Positions 19,846-27,373 of a DNA stretch of 42,693 nt are shown here, in pieces. The stretch comes from a virus. The notes beneath the pieces were generated by a model, which had not been told where the DNA came from, did not search any database, and saw only the letters and a program-made list of their open reading frames with translations. Made by a program: the position numbers and the translations under genes. Numbering within the stretch: position 1 is the first letter of the stretch; each line of letters opens with the position of its first letter. Where the stretch lies: IMG/VR virus record IMGVR_UViG_3300050132_000132, positions 1 to 42,693 of that record; one strand, written 5' to 3'.

Positions 19846-20052
19846 ATGATAACTATTGAAAATGAATTGCTGAGAAGTGCTTATGAAATAGCAAAGCGTA
19901 AAGGTGTTAATACTAACTGGGAAGCTTTTGAACAAAATTTGCAAGATGAATTGTTGAAACAAGTTGGACGTTTTAATTGCAATGATAGTGAAATTATAGC
20001 AAGAGCCACTTGTACAGCCAAAACATACAGGTTGATAAATGCTAGTTCCTAA
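19846..20052 (+). CDS. Small helical protein, 68 aa
   Basis: Begins MITIENELLRSAYEIAKRKG; two helices around DSEIIARATCTAKTYR. The ATG directly follows the Acb2 stop (GAATAAATG) with GCGAGGAAC in front as ribosome site. It is therefore co-translated with Acb2. Function unknown; may be an accessory of the counter-defence pair. Confidence 0.65.
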   Translation: MITIENELLRSAYEIAKRKGVNTNWEAFEQNLQDELLKQVGRFNCNDSEIIARATCTAKTYRLINASS

Positions 20053-20230
20053 ACTAAATACTGAAGAATGGTATTTGCAGCGTGATATGTTTGAGGCTTA
20101 TATTGAAGATGAAGTAAACCCTGCTAGATTAGCTGAAGGTTTATCTCTTATTCGTAAGCATGAAGCGCGTGAGTGTTATCGCATTCTGTATGAGTTTTGG
20201 TCTAAATTTAATAACAGCAGGTTAAAATAA
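20039..20230 (+). CDS. Small hypothetical protein, 63 aa
   Basis: Begins MLVPKLNTEEWYLQRDMFEA; an acidic helical chain with several Trp/Tyr residues. Overlaps the previous gene by 14 bases; ACAGG is the only ribosome-site-like sequence. No family recognised. Confidence 0.6.
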   Translation: MLVPKLNTEEWYLQRDMFEAYIEDEVNPARLAEGLSLIRKHEARECYRILYEFWSKFNNSRLK

Positions 20231-20268
20231 TTACAATTTAATGCATTTATACCTAAACCGGAGGCTTA

Positions 20269-21228
20269 ATGAGTGCTATTGAGAGGATGCAAAATGCATT
20301 AAAAGAAAATTCTAAAATTGGAAGAGTGAGTTTATCAGAAATAGCAGGTGTCTCAAAAAGTGTAGCTAGAACATTTTTAAAACATAATAAAATTGTAGAA
20401 CCTGTTAAAAGTAAAGAACCTGAAGTAAATCCTTACAGTTTTTTGGACAATCTTCCTAAAATAGAAATAGACCGCTTAAAGCAATCGATTCTTTCAACTC
20501 CCACTAAACATATTACTAAAATTCAAAGTTGGTCAAATTCTTCATTTAAGTTTGCTGCTATGGGCGATACGCATATCGGTCACATATTGTCTAATCGTGA
20601 TTGGTGGGATAAAGCGTGTTCTTTTATTGCTGAAGAAAAATGTGACTTTGTTTTACATGCTGGAGATATTACAGAAGGTATGAGTGGACGGCCCGGTCAT
20701 TATTATGAACTGGCTCAAGTTGGAATGGATGCCCAAGTTAAAGAAGCTGTTGAACGAATATCTCAATTGCCGGTGAAGATGAAAGCTATAACAGGCAATC
20801 ATGACGGGTGGGCGTTCAAAAGTGTAGGTTTTGATCCAGGCGTAAAGATAGCTGAAGTTATTCCAGACAAGTTTGAATATTTAGGAATGGATGAAGCTGA
20901 TTTAGATATTGGTGGTGTAAAGATAAAGTTGTGGCATGGTGGTGACGGAAGTTCGTATGCATTGAGCTATAGGACGCAGAAATTCATAGAAGGATTAACA
21001 GGAGGTGAGAAACCGCATGTACTTTTGAGTGGTCATGCCCACAAGTCAATATGCTTTGAGTGTCGCAATGTAATGGTATTTGAAGTAGGTACTTTATGCG
21101 GGCAAACCAGTTGGATGCGTGGTAAGAAGTTAGCGGCTCATTGTGGCTTTTGGATTATTGAAATTTGGCCTGATCCTGCTGGTGGTATTCAGCGTATTAA
21201 GCAAGAATGGATACCGTTTTTTGTTTAA
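20269..21228 (+). CDS. HTH + metallophosphoesterase protein, 319 aa
   Basis: Residues 1-45 contain an HTH-like unit (SLSEIAGVSKSVARTFLKHN). The rest is a calcineurin-like phosphoesterase: GDTHIGH (about 97-103), HAGDITEG, ITGNHDGW, LWHGGDG and SGHAH (about 258-262). It resembles phage and Mre11-like phosphoesterases. The link of DNA-binding and phosphatase domains suggests action on DNA or RNA ends near packaging or repair. Ribosome site CGGAGG. Confidence 0.85.
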   Translation: MSAIERMQNALKENSKIGRVSLSEIAGVSKSVARTFLKHNKIVEPVKSKEPEVNPYSFLDNLPKIEIDRLKQSILSTPTKHITKIQSWSNSSFKFAAMGDTHIGHILSNRDWWDKACSFIAEEKCDFVLHAGDITEGMSGRPGHYYELAQVGMDAQVKEAVERISQLPVKMKAITGNHDGWAFKSVGFDPGVKIAEVIPDKFEYLGMDEADLDIGGVKIKLWHGGDGSSYALSYRTQKFIEGLTGGEKPHVLLSGHAHKSICFECRNVMVFEVGTLCGQTSWMRGKKLAAHCGFWIIEIWPDPAGGIQRIKQEWIPFFV

Positions 21229-21239
21229 AGGAATTACTA

Positions 21240-21293
21240 ATGTGGCTCTTAATCCTAAATCAGTACCTTATTTATTCATCCGTTGAAAGATAG
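21240..21293 (+). CDS. Possible 17-aa hydrophobic peptide
   Basis: Reads MWLLILNQYLIYSSVER behind AAAGGA seven bases upstream, right after the phosphoesterase stop. Very short; may be a leader peptide or chance. Confidence 0.25.
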   Translation: MWLLILNQYLIYSSVER

Positions 21294-21354
21294 GTTTGAT
21301 TTAATATTAACTGAAACTTATCTTGAGTCTGAGACATATTCTTAATGATAAAAC

Positions 21355-21384
21355 TTGACTTGGCTATGTGTTCGATGATAGTTT
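21355..21384 (+). promoter_or_regulatory. Promoter of a short transcript
   Basis: TTGACT (21355-21360), 18-base spacer and TAGTTT (21379-21384) in the extended form TGATAGTTT. A strong terminator begins only about 65 bases after the expected start. Confidence 0.45.
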
Positions 21385-21390
21385 GCCGAC

Positions 21391-21500
21391 AACATGAATA
21401 ACAGCACTGGCAGGTGCTTCACAGATAGGTTTCGGGATTGATTCTCGGACCCTTAAAGCCTCTTACTCAACTGCCATTGAGTAAGAGGCTTTCTTTATTT
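21391..21500 (+). ncRNA. Candidate small RNA ending at the 21455 terminator
   Basis: From the predicted start near 21391 the transcript would be about 105 nt. It would hold AGCAC/GTGCT (21403-21418) and a T-loop-like hairpin with loop ATTGATT (about 21434-21448), and end in a 16-bp terminator stem. No open frame with ribosome site lies inside. Confidence 0.45.
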
Positions 21501-21501
21501 T
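21455..21501 (+). terminator. Very strong Rho-independent terminator
   Basis: A perfect 16-bp stem, AAAGCCTCTTACTCAA (21455-21470) with TTGAGTAAGAGGCTTT (21477-21492), six-base loop CTGCCA and a T-rich tail. It isolates the homing endonuclease and terminase from upstream transcription. Confidence 0.9.
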
Positions 21502-21519
21502 GATAGTGTCGGAGGTTAT

Positions 21520-22479
21520 ATGTATGAAATTTTAAATGTGCCTATTCCAGAAGTTAAAGTGAATGTACTTAGTTTTGATGAATTTTACGAATCTATGCAA
21601 AATCAGAAGTATCGTAAACATTACGAAAAGCTTGTGACTAGATCGCAAAATAGAATAGTTGAAGGTTATACTGAAAAACATCATATTATCCCTAAATGTT
21701 TATGTGGTACTAACGATAAAGCTAATTTAGTTAGGCTTACTCCGTCTGAACATTATGTTGCACATCAATTTTTGCTAAAGTGCTTTAAAGGTAATAGAAA
21801 GTTAGTTCATGCTGCTAAAATGATGACTACTAACAAATGGGGTCGCCGTAGCAATAAATTATACGGCTGGTTGAGAAATGAATTGTCAGTAGTTATGAAG
21901 AAAAGAATTGTTTCTGATGAAACTAGGGCTAAAAATAGAGCATATGGCAATAGTGCTGAAGCTAAGGCTAATTTTGCCAAAATTCACGCAGCTCAAATAG
22001 GAACACCTTTTTCGGAAGAGCGTTTGCTTAAAATGTCAATTGCTTCTAAGAAAAGAGGTATTTCTGCTGAAACAAGAGATAAAATGATAATTAGTAGAAA
22101 GGCAGGTGATTACGTCATGTCTGAAGAACAAAAAGATATTTTAAGGCTTGCTCATTTAGGTACTAAGCATTCAAAAGAAACTCTTTTGAAAATGTCAATT
22201 TCTCAAAAAGCAAGACCGCCTAGATCAGCTGAAACTTGTGCTAAAATAAGCGAAAATAATAGGAACAGACCTTCACCTTCTGCTGAAACTAGAGCTAAAA
22301 CATCGGCTAGCTTAATTGGTACAAAGCAATCGCCCGAAACAATAGCTAAAAGAATTGCAACTTTAACAGGCAAAAAACGAGGTAGCTATAAAGAAGGTTC
22401 TATTGAGAACATGTTAGAAGGTAAGAGAAAGGCAAAAGTACTTAGAGAAATTCTAGCAGCGTGGAGTTGCGCGTTATGA
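21520..22479 (+). CDS. HNH homing endonuclease with NUMOD3 repeats, 319 aa
   Basis: HNH-type core EKHHIIPKCLCGTNDKANLV with RLTPSEHYVAHQFLLK (residues about 52-90), followed by repeated NUMOD3-type motifs such as SEERLLKMSIASKKRG, SAETRDKM, SKETLLKMSISQKAR, SAETRAKT and SPETIAKR, which bind DNA in the minor groove. It is a free-standing homing endonuclease, likely inserted between the phosphoesterase and large terminase genes. Codon use is AT-rich like its neighbours. Ribosome site CGGAGG. Confidence 0.93.
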   Translation: MYEILNVPIPEVKVNVLSFDEFYESMQNQKYRKHYEKLVTRSQNRIVEGYTEKHHIIPKCLCGTNDKANLVRLTPSEHYVAHQFLLKCFKGNRKLVHAAKMMTTNKWGRRSNKLYGWLRNELSVVMKKRIVSDETRAKNRAYGNSAEAKANFAKIHAAQIGTPFSEERLLKMSIASKKRGISAETRDKMIISRKAGDYVMSEEQKDILRLAHLGTKHSKETLLKMSISQKARPPRSAETCAKISENNRNRPSPSAETRAKTSASLIGTKQSPETIAKRIATLTGKKRGSYKEGSIENMLEGKRKAKVLREILAAWSCAL

Positions 22480-22513
22480 TATTATTAAACCTTAGTAAAA
22501 TGTTGGTGATAAA

Positions 22514-24361
22514 ATGAAAAGTTATGCTGAAATAGCTCTTGAATATTGTCATGCTGTTATTAACGACACACTAGGTAATCGCAAGGCTTGTAAACTAGAG
22601 AAATTGGCTTGTCAGAGGCATCTGAATGACTTAGTTCGTCAGGATGATGAAGATTGGCCGTATTATTGTGACGAAACTGCTGGGAATAGACATGTTAAAT
22701 TTTTGTCTAAGTTGCGTCATTCTAAAGGAAAATGGCGAGGTCAATTGTTCGTGCCAGAGCCTCATCAAATTTTTCAACATTTTAGCTTGTTTGCTTGGAA
22801 ACGTAAAGAAGATGGATTTAGAAGATTTAATAAGGCTTTTCTAAAAATTCCTCGAAAAAATGGAAAATCTTTTAGTTCCGCAGGGATAGGGCTGTATATG
22901 GCCTTTGCTGACGGAGAGCAAGGTGCTGAATGCTACTGTGCAGCAACGACAGAAGCACAAGCAGGCATGGTATTTGCGCCTGCCTGGAACATGGTTCATA
23001 TGGACGAAGAACTCAAGGAGGCATTCGGGTTGACCCTAGCGGGAACGGTGCGTAACCCTACAAGTATATATCGTGCCGAAGATATGAGTCGTATGGAACC
23101 TATTATAGGTGTTCCAAAAGATGGAAGTTCTCCAAATTTCGGCTGCTGTGATGAATTTCATGAGCACAAAACATCGGCATTGTACGATAGTTTAGATACA
23201 GGTATGGGCGCTAGAGATCAGCCGTTGCTTTTAGTGATAACAACTGCTGGTGTAGATTTATCGTCTCCTTGCTATGAACTTGAATTAAAAGCGATTAAAG
23301 TTTTAGAAGGTACTGAAGAAAATGAAAATTTATTTGTGATGATTTTCGGAATTGATCCTGAAGATTCATTTGAAGATTTTGAAGTATGGAAAAAAGCTAA
23401 TCCTAATTTAGGTGTTAGTATTAATGTGAGTTATTTGGAGGGCAAATATAAAGACGCAATGTCTAATTTGCAACAGAGAGCTATATTGCTTACAAAACAC
23501 TGCAACGTTTGGGCTAACAGCGGCTCTATGTGGTGTGATATGCTAAAGTTTAAAGCTAATGCTAAACCTGAATTAAAGCTTGAAGATTTCAAAGGTAAAA
23601 GATGTTTTATTTCAATTGACTTAGCTTCAAAAATAGATATATGTGCGATGGTAATAATGTTTGAATTGGATGAGGTTCAATATAAAATATGTCCTAGATG
23701 TGGGGATAAAGTTTTATTTGAAAATGAAAAATATATTTGTATTAAAAATAAAAATGAAGAAGGTTGTAGTTGGGAACGAAAAAGTACTAAGCAAACTATG
23801 GTGTTTAGCAAGTTTTATCTACCCGAAGAGACAGTCCTAAAAAAGGAAAATCAACATTATAGGCTTTGGGCTGCTGAAGGATTACTTACTTGTTCAGAAG
23901 GTTCAAGAACTGATTTACAAAAAGTTGAAGACGATTTGAAAGAGTTGGCTGCTAATTTTTTAATACAGGAATTAATTTTTGACCCTGCTGGAGCATCCTA
24001 TTTTATTCAAAATATTGAAAAATGGGCTTCTTTTGAAGTTGTAGAATTTACGCAGAGTGCCGCGATGGTTTCAGAACCCATGAAAGAAGCTGAAGCTATG
24101 ATAGTCGATGGTTGTTTTCATCATGATGGAAATAAAGTGTTAACGTGGATGTTTGGAAATGTTGTTAGAAAACAATCAAAAACTGGTGGTAATATTAAAA
24201 ATTATTATCCTACTAAACAATCTAATGAGCTTAAAATAGATGGTCCGGTTGCTTGCTTAATGGCGTTAGCTAGATTGATTACTTACGATAGTGACGCTGG
24301 AACTGATCCTTATAACTCAAGAACTAAAAAAGGTCAAACTGACATACTGCGAGTACTATAA
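22514..24361 (+). CDS. terL: Terminase large subunit with zinc insert, 615 aa
   Basis: HK97-type (Terminase_1) ATPase-nuclease. Walker A is KIPRKNGKS (about residues 111-119), Walker B FGCCDEFHEH (about 213-222), coupling motif VITTAG (about 242-247). The nuclease domain starts SIDLASKIDI (about 369-378) and ends near FDPAGASYF and later TKQSNELKIDGPVA. Between the first nuclease strands lies an inserted CPRC ... C ... C zinc-ribbon-like piece (about 395-425). It packages DNA into the prohead through the portal. Complete in length. Confidence 0.96.
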   Translation: MKSYAEIALEYCHAVINDTLGNRKACKLEKLACQRHLNDLVRQDDEDWPYYCDETAGNRHVKFLSKLRHSKGKWRGQLFVPEPHQIFQHFSLFAWKRKEDGFRRFNKAFLKIPRKNGKSFSSAGIGLYMAFADGEQGAECYCAATTEAQAGMVFAPAWNMVHMDEELKEAFGLTLAGTVRNPTSIYRAEDMSRMEPIIGVPKDGSSPNFGCCDEFHEHKTSALYDSLDTGMGARDQPLLLVITTAGVDLSSPCYELELKAIKVLEGTEENENLFVMIFGIDPEDSFEDFEVWKKANPNLGVSINVSYLEGKYKDAMSNLQQRAILLTKHCNVWANSGSMWCDMLKFKANAKPELKLEDFKGKRCFISIDLASKIDICAMVIMFELDEVQYKICPRCGDKVLFENEKYICIKNKNEEGCSWERKSTKQTMVFSKFYLPEETVLKKENQHYRLWAAEGLLTCSEGSRTDLQKVEDDLKELAANFLIQELIFDPAGASYFIQNIEKWASFEVVEFTQSAAMVSEPMKEAEAMIVDGCFHHDGNKVLTWMFGNVVRKQSKTGGNIKNYYPTKQSNELKIDGPVACLMALARLITYDSDAGTDPYNSRTKKGQTDILRVL

Positions 24362-24372
24362 AGGAGTTTAAA

Positions 24373-24417
24373 ATGGAAATGGAATTCTTAACACTACAAC
24401 GCAATGGTCAAAGCTGA
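24373..24417 (+). CDS. Possible 14-aa leader or gene remnant
   Basis: AAGGAGTTTAAA is followed by ATGGAAATGGAATTC and a stop after 14 codons. In another frame the same DNA stays open for about 20 hydrophobic/basic codons (QWSKLKALWLALKLLLTS), so a frameshifted remnant is possible. Confidence 0.25.
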   Translation: MEMEFLTLQRNGQS

Positions 24418-24501
24418 AAGCATTATGGTTGGCGTTAAAGCTCCTTTTAACATCATAACAACTTAACTTATGTAATTACTAAAGTTCAAGACGGAGCAAA
24501 T

Positions 24502-24687
24502 ATGAACAAGCATGGAGGCGCTAGACCGGGTGCTGGTGGGCCTGAAGGGCAACGACCCGGCACAGCCTGCAAAGTGCTTCAGATCCGCGTTACGGCTCAC
24601 GAACGACAGGTTTTCAAGGAGCGAGCAACCGCAGCAGGCTTAACTGTCAGCGAGTATGTTAAAATGATGTGCATTTCTGGTAAATAA
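24502..24687 (+). CDS. Ribbon-helix-helix-like protein, 61 aa
   Basis: Begins MNKHGGARPGAGGPEGQRPG, a Gly/Arg/Pro-rich DNA-binding lead found in many phage proteins (GGxRPGAGRP), then a strand LQIRVTAHER and helices QVFKERATAAGLTVSEYVKM, as in Arc/MetJ/MobC-type folds. Probably binds DNA as a dimer and may act as a small regulator. Base composition is GC-richer than neighbours, suggesting acquisition. Confidence 0.75.
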   Translation: MNKHGGARPGAGGPEGQRPGTACKVLQIRVTAHERQVFKERATAAGLTVSEYVKMMCISGK

Positions 24688-24698
24688 AGGAGACTTTA

Positions 24699-24827
24699 AT
24701 GACAGTAACTGACAGCGGTGTTGTGATTGGTACTGAAACAGGTGATGTTGAAATAAGTTTTGAGTTGCTTAAAATGATGAACGGTGCTGTTGCTAAATAC
24801 ACTCGCAACAAAAGGATGAATAAATGA
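24699..24827 (+). CDS. Small hypothetical protein, 42 aa
   Basis: Begins MTVTDSGVVIGTETGDVEIS and ends KYTRNKRMNK. AAAGGAG stands seven bases before the ATG. Its stop overlaps the next ATG (ATGA). No family recognised. Confidence 0.55.
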   Translation: MTVTDSGVVIGTETGDVEISFELLKMMNGAVAKYTRNKRMNK

Positions 24828-24904
24828 AATGGACTAAAGAATTACCTACTGAAGATGGCTATTATTGGGTCAAACATTTGGATTGCACAATATTTACGGT
24901 TTAA
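24824..24904 (+). pseudogene. Truncated phage protein remnant, 26 aa
   Basis: Reads MKWTKELPTEDGYYWVKHLD and stops soon after. The opening W-T-K-x-LP-x-x-x-G-YYW is the typical start of a family of longer phage proteins (about 80-100 residues), so the rest seems to have been lost or frameshifted. It could still make a short peptide. Confidence 0.5.
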
Positions 24905-24945
24905 GTTTATACCAGTTTTTGTATTAAGTATATTAGACAGTTCGG

Positions 24946-24951
24946 TATAAT
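24946..24951 (+). promoter_or_regulatory. Perfect -10 box directly ahead of a gene start
   Basis: TATAAT at 24946-24951 lies 7 bases before the ATG at 24959; the -35 region is poor. Transcription would begin at or next to the ATG. Confidence 0.35.
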
Positions 24952-24958
24952 AACTGAA

Positions 24959-25270
24959 ATGACTGTTTCTGATTTATATGAGCACATATCTGAATGGTAT
25001 GGTCCTTTAACTAAACCTGTTATAAAACTAGCAGAACAAAAATTTACAAATCCTATTAGTAAAGTCGAACAGACTTATAAATTTGAAGTTAACGATGAAA
25101 CAAGTTTTGAAAAGTTACTAAATAAAATTCAACAAGCTGCTGAAACAGCTAAAGAAGAAATAAGCAATGCTAAAGGCAATAAAGCTGTTAGTTTTGCTAG
25201 TAAAGAAGAGTTAGCTGAATTTATCATCGAAACTTTGCGTAAAGCACAGAGTACCGGCAGAATACGTTAG
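24959..25270 (+). CDS. Hypothetical helical protein, 103 aa
   Basis: Begins MTVSDLYEHISEWYGPLTKP; the central part has a coiled-coil tendency (FEKLLNKIQQAAETAKEEIS). No ribosome site precedes the ATG, in contrast to nearly all other genes here, and a TATAAT box lies just upstream, so it may be translated from a leaderless message. Function unknown; it lies between terminase and portal genes. Confidence 0.7.
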   Translation: MTVSDLYEHISEWYGPLTKPVIKLAEQKFTNPISKVEQTYKFEVNDETSFEKLLNKIQQAAETAKEEISNAKGNKAVSFASKEELAEFIIETLRKAQSTGRIR

Positions 25271-25304
25271 AAAAAACTTATTTAACGCTCCATTAAAATA
25301 TTTA

Positions 25305-25334
25305 TTGACAAACATTCACGTATGATGATATTCA
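25305..25334 (+). promoter_or_regulatory. Promoter of the head module
   Basis: TTGACA (25305-25310), 18-base spacer and TATTCA (25329-25334) in the extended form TGATATTCA. It is placed to drive the portal and following head genes. Confidence 0.5.
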
Positions 25335-25353
25335 GATAACCAACTGCAACAAC

Positions 25354-25376
25354 TGTTTCAACAAAGGGTTGAAACA
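25354..25376 (+). other. Leader hairpin before the portal operon
   Basis: TGTTTCAAC (25354-25362) pairs with GTTGAAACA (25368-25376) around AAAGG. It lies about 15 bases after the predicted start of the head transcript and may stabilise the message or serve as an operator. Just after it, CAAGCCGCTCA and AAAAGGTG repeat pieces of the hairpin at 14569-14585. Confidence 0.45.
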
Positions 25377-25412
25377 TCAAGCCGCTCACTCCAAAAGGTG
25401 TCAGGAGCGCAC

Positions 25413-25586
25413 ATGCTTAAAAGACTTCTCCGCACTGCGCCGGATGAAGGCGATTTATTCCTTTGCTTTGGAGTAGAGAGCCTTTTTTACGGCACCTTTC
25501 AAGCTTACCCTCCAGCGGCTTATATCCTGCTCGGCGTTATATTTACAGCTTTGTCTTACCTCTCTGATCTCGGAGGTGCTGCGTAA
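25413..25586 (+). CDS. Small membrane protein beside portal, 57 aa
   Basis: Begins MLKRLLRTAPDEGDLFLCFG; two hydrophobic stretches (about 15-28 and 36-52). Start chosen at the ATG after AGGAG; an in-frame GTG 15 bases upstream is less likely. Similar short membrane proteins stand before the portal gene in other HK97-like phages. The stop overlaps the portal start (TAATG). Confidence 0.7.
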   Translation: MLKRLLRTAPDEGDLFLCFGVESLFYGTFQAYPPAAYILLGVIFTALSYLSDLGGAA

Positions 25587-26899
25587 TGGGGCGTTTTACG
25601 CCGCTCATTGAGCGTAGAACATCCGTTCAGCCGTCTATCCTTGCGGGTGATCCTGCTTTGGCTAGCTACTTCGGCGGTGGTAACAACTCAAGGTCCAATC
25701 AGAACGTAAATGCCGATTCATGTCTTGCAGTATCTACTGTTTATGCTTGTGTGAACAGAATAGGCAAATGCTTAGCGATGATACCTTTAGAGTCAATGCG
25801 AAGACTTCCTAAAGATGGTCATGAAATAGCTACTGATTTCAGATTGTATCGACAATTAAATTCAAAGCCTAATCGTTGGCAGACAAGCTATGAATGGCGT
25901 TTGATGGGAATGTTGCATGTTCAACTTCGTGGAAACTTCTACTGTGCAAAAATAGGTGTTCCAGGCAGAGGTTTAAACGAGCTTGTTCCGCTTGATCCTG
26001 ATAGAGTTTATCCATTTGTAATAACTCCGTCTGGTGTTCTTTATTATATGTATGACAATTCACCTGTGCCTCCGCAAGGTTCAATTTTATACTACCAGTA
26101 TTACCCGATTAACGGTGATCCTATAGTATTTAATGCGGGTGAAGTTCTGCATATCAGAGGTGTTACCAGCAATGGTATTGTGGGCAAGAATGTAGTCAAA
26201 TTGTTTCGTGAGAGCGTTGGTCTGTCTTTGGCAACTGAAGAACAAGGCGCGAGACTGTTTAGTAACGGTGCTCAAATTTCTAAACTGTTTACACATCCTG
26301 GAAAAATTGACGACGAAGCTTTCGATAGACTGCGTGAACAGATAAGTGAATATTCTGGTGTTCATAATTCGCATAGAACTATGATACTAGAAGGTGGAAT
26401 GGATATAAAGCAACTTAACATGACAATGGAAGATAGCCAATTCTTGGAAACGCGTAAATTTCAAGTTGAAGACTTATGTAGCTTTCTTGATGTGCCTATG
26501 ATGCTAATTCATAGAAGTGGCGATAAGAACCAAACGTTTGCCAGTGCTGAAATTATTAATCAGATGTTCATTACCCACAATATGCAGCCTCATTTTGTGA
26601 ATTGGGAGCAAAGGCTGAATGAAGATTTACTTTATGATTCTGAAAGAAGTAAATACTATTTCAACTTTAACATTGATGAAATCATGCGTGGTGATTCAGT
26701 AGCTAGAGCTGCTTATTACAACTCAAGGTTTCAGACAGCTTCGCTTACTCCGAATGATATTAAACGTAAGGAAGGTGAAACGCCTTACGATAATAATGAA
26801 TCCGATGCTACTTATCTTCAGTCAGGAATGTTGCCTGCTAAGTTAGCTGGACAACAAGCGCAACCTGTTAAACCTATTACTAAAGTGGAAGGTGACTAG
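25586..26899 (+). CDS. Portal protein, HK97 gp3 family, 437 aa
   Basis: Matches HK97-type portals: ADSCLAVSTVYACVNRIGKC (residues about 41-60), LYRQLNSKPNRWQTSYEWRL, FNAGEVLHIRG, GARLFSNGAQISKLFTHPGK, and QVEDLCSFLDVPMMLIHRSG late in the chain. It forms the 12-subunit ring through which the terminase loads DNA and to which connectors bind. Full length for the family (about 400-440). Confidence 0.96.
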   Translation: MGRFTPLIERRTSVQPSILAGDPALASYFGGGNNSRSNQNVNADSCLAVSTVYACVNRIGKCLAMIPLESMRRLPKDGHEIATDFRLYRQLNSKPNRWQTSYEWRLMGMLHVQLRGNFYCAKIGVPGRGLNELVPLDPDRVYPFVITPSGVLYYMYDNSPVPPQGSILYYQYYPINGDPIVFNAGEVLHIRGVTSNGIVGKNVVKLFRESVGLSLATEEQGARLFSNGAQISKLFTHPGKIDDEAFDRLREQISEYSGVHNSHRTMILEGGMDIKQLNMTMEDSQFLETRKFQVEDLCSFLDVPMMLIHRSGDKNQTFASAEIINQMFITHNMQPHFVNWEQRLNEDLLYDSERSKYYFNFNIDEIMRGDSVARAAYYNSRFQTASLTPNDIKRKEGETPYDNNESDATYLQSGMLPAKLAGQQAQPVKPITKVEGD

Positions 26900-27370
26900 A
26901 TGAAAGGTTCACAGGCTGTAATTGATATGTTGAATGATCGTCTTGCTGCTGAACACGCAGGAATAGTCCAGTATGTTACGCATAGTGCGATGTGCGAAAA
27001 TTGGGGCTATGAAAAACTTGCTAAGTATATTCTGAATAGAGCTAAAGAAGAAATGAAGCACGCTGGAATGGTGCTTGATAGAATATTGTTTCTTGAAGGT
27101 GTTCCTACTTTAATAAATGTAGGTGTTATCGAAATAGCTGAAGATGTTACTCAGATGTTTACTTTCGATCAGATGCAGGAAATGAGTGCTATTGCTGGTT
27201 ACACTGAAGCGATTGAAATTGCAGTTGAGTATAAAGATTTTGCTACACGTAAACTGATGGAACTTATTCTTGATGATGAAAATGAACATGAAAATATTAT
27301 TGAGAGTAATTTGAGCCAAATTTCTCAAATGGGTATTCAGAATTATTTGCCGGTGAATATAGAGGTATAA
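26900..27370 (+). CDS. bfr: Bacterioferritin, 156 aa
   Basis: Full-length bacterioferritin with every known site in canonical register: ferroxidase ligands Glu18, Glu51, His54, Glu94, Glu127 and His130, Tyr25, and Met52, the haem ligand that distinguishes Bfr from plain ferritin. Motifs AEHAGIVQY, EEMKHAGM, LFLEGVP and DDENEHEN match. Bfr forms a 24-subunit cage that oxidises and stores iron. Here it starts one base after the portal stop and is followed 3 bases later by the protease gene, so it is expressed with head proteins. No signal or fusion is visible. Confidence 0.95.
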   Translation: MKGSQAVIDMLNDRLAAEHAGIVQYVTHSAMCENWGYEKLAKYILNRAKEEMKHAGMVLDRILFLEGVPTLINVGVIEIAEDVTQMFTFDQMQEMSAIAGYTEAIEIAVEYKDFATRKLMELILDDENEHENIIESNLSQISQMGIQNYLPVNIEV

Positions 27371-27373
27371 CTT

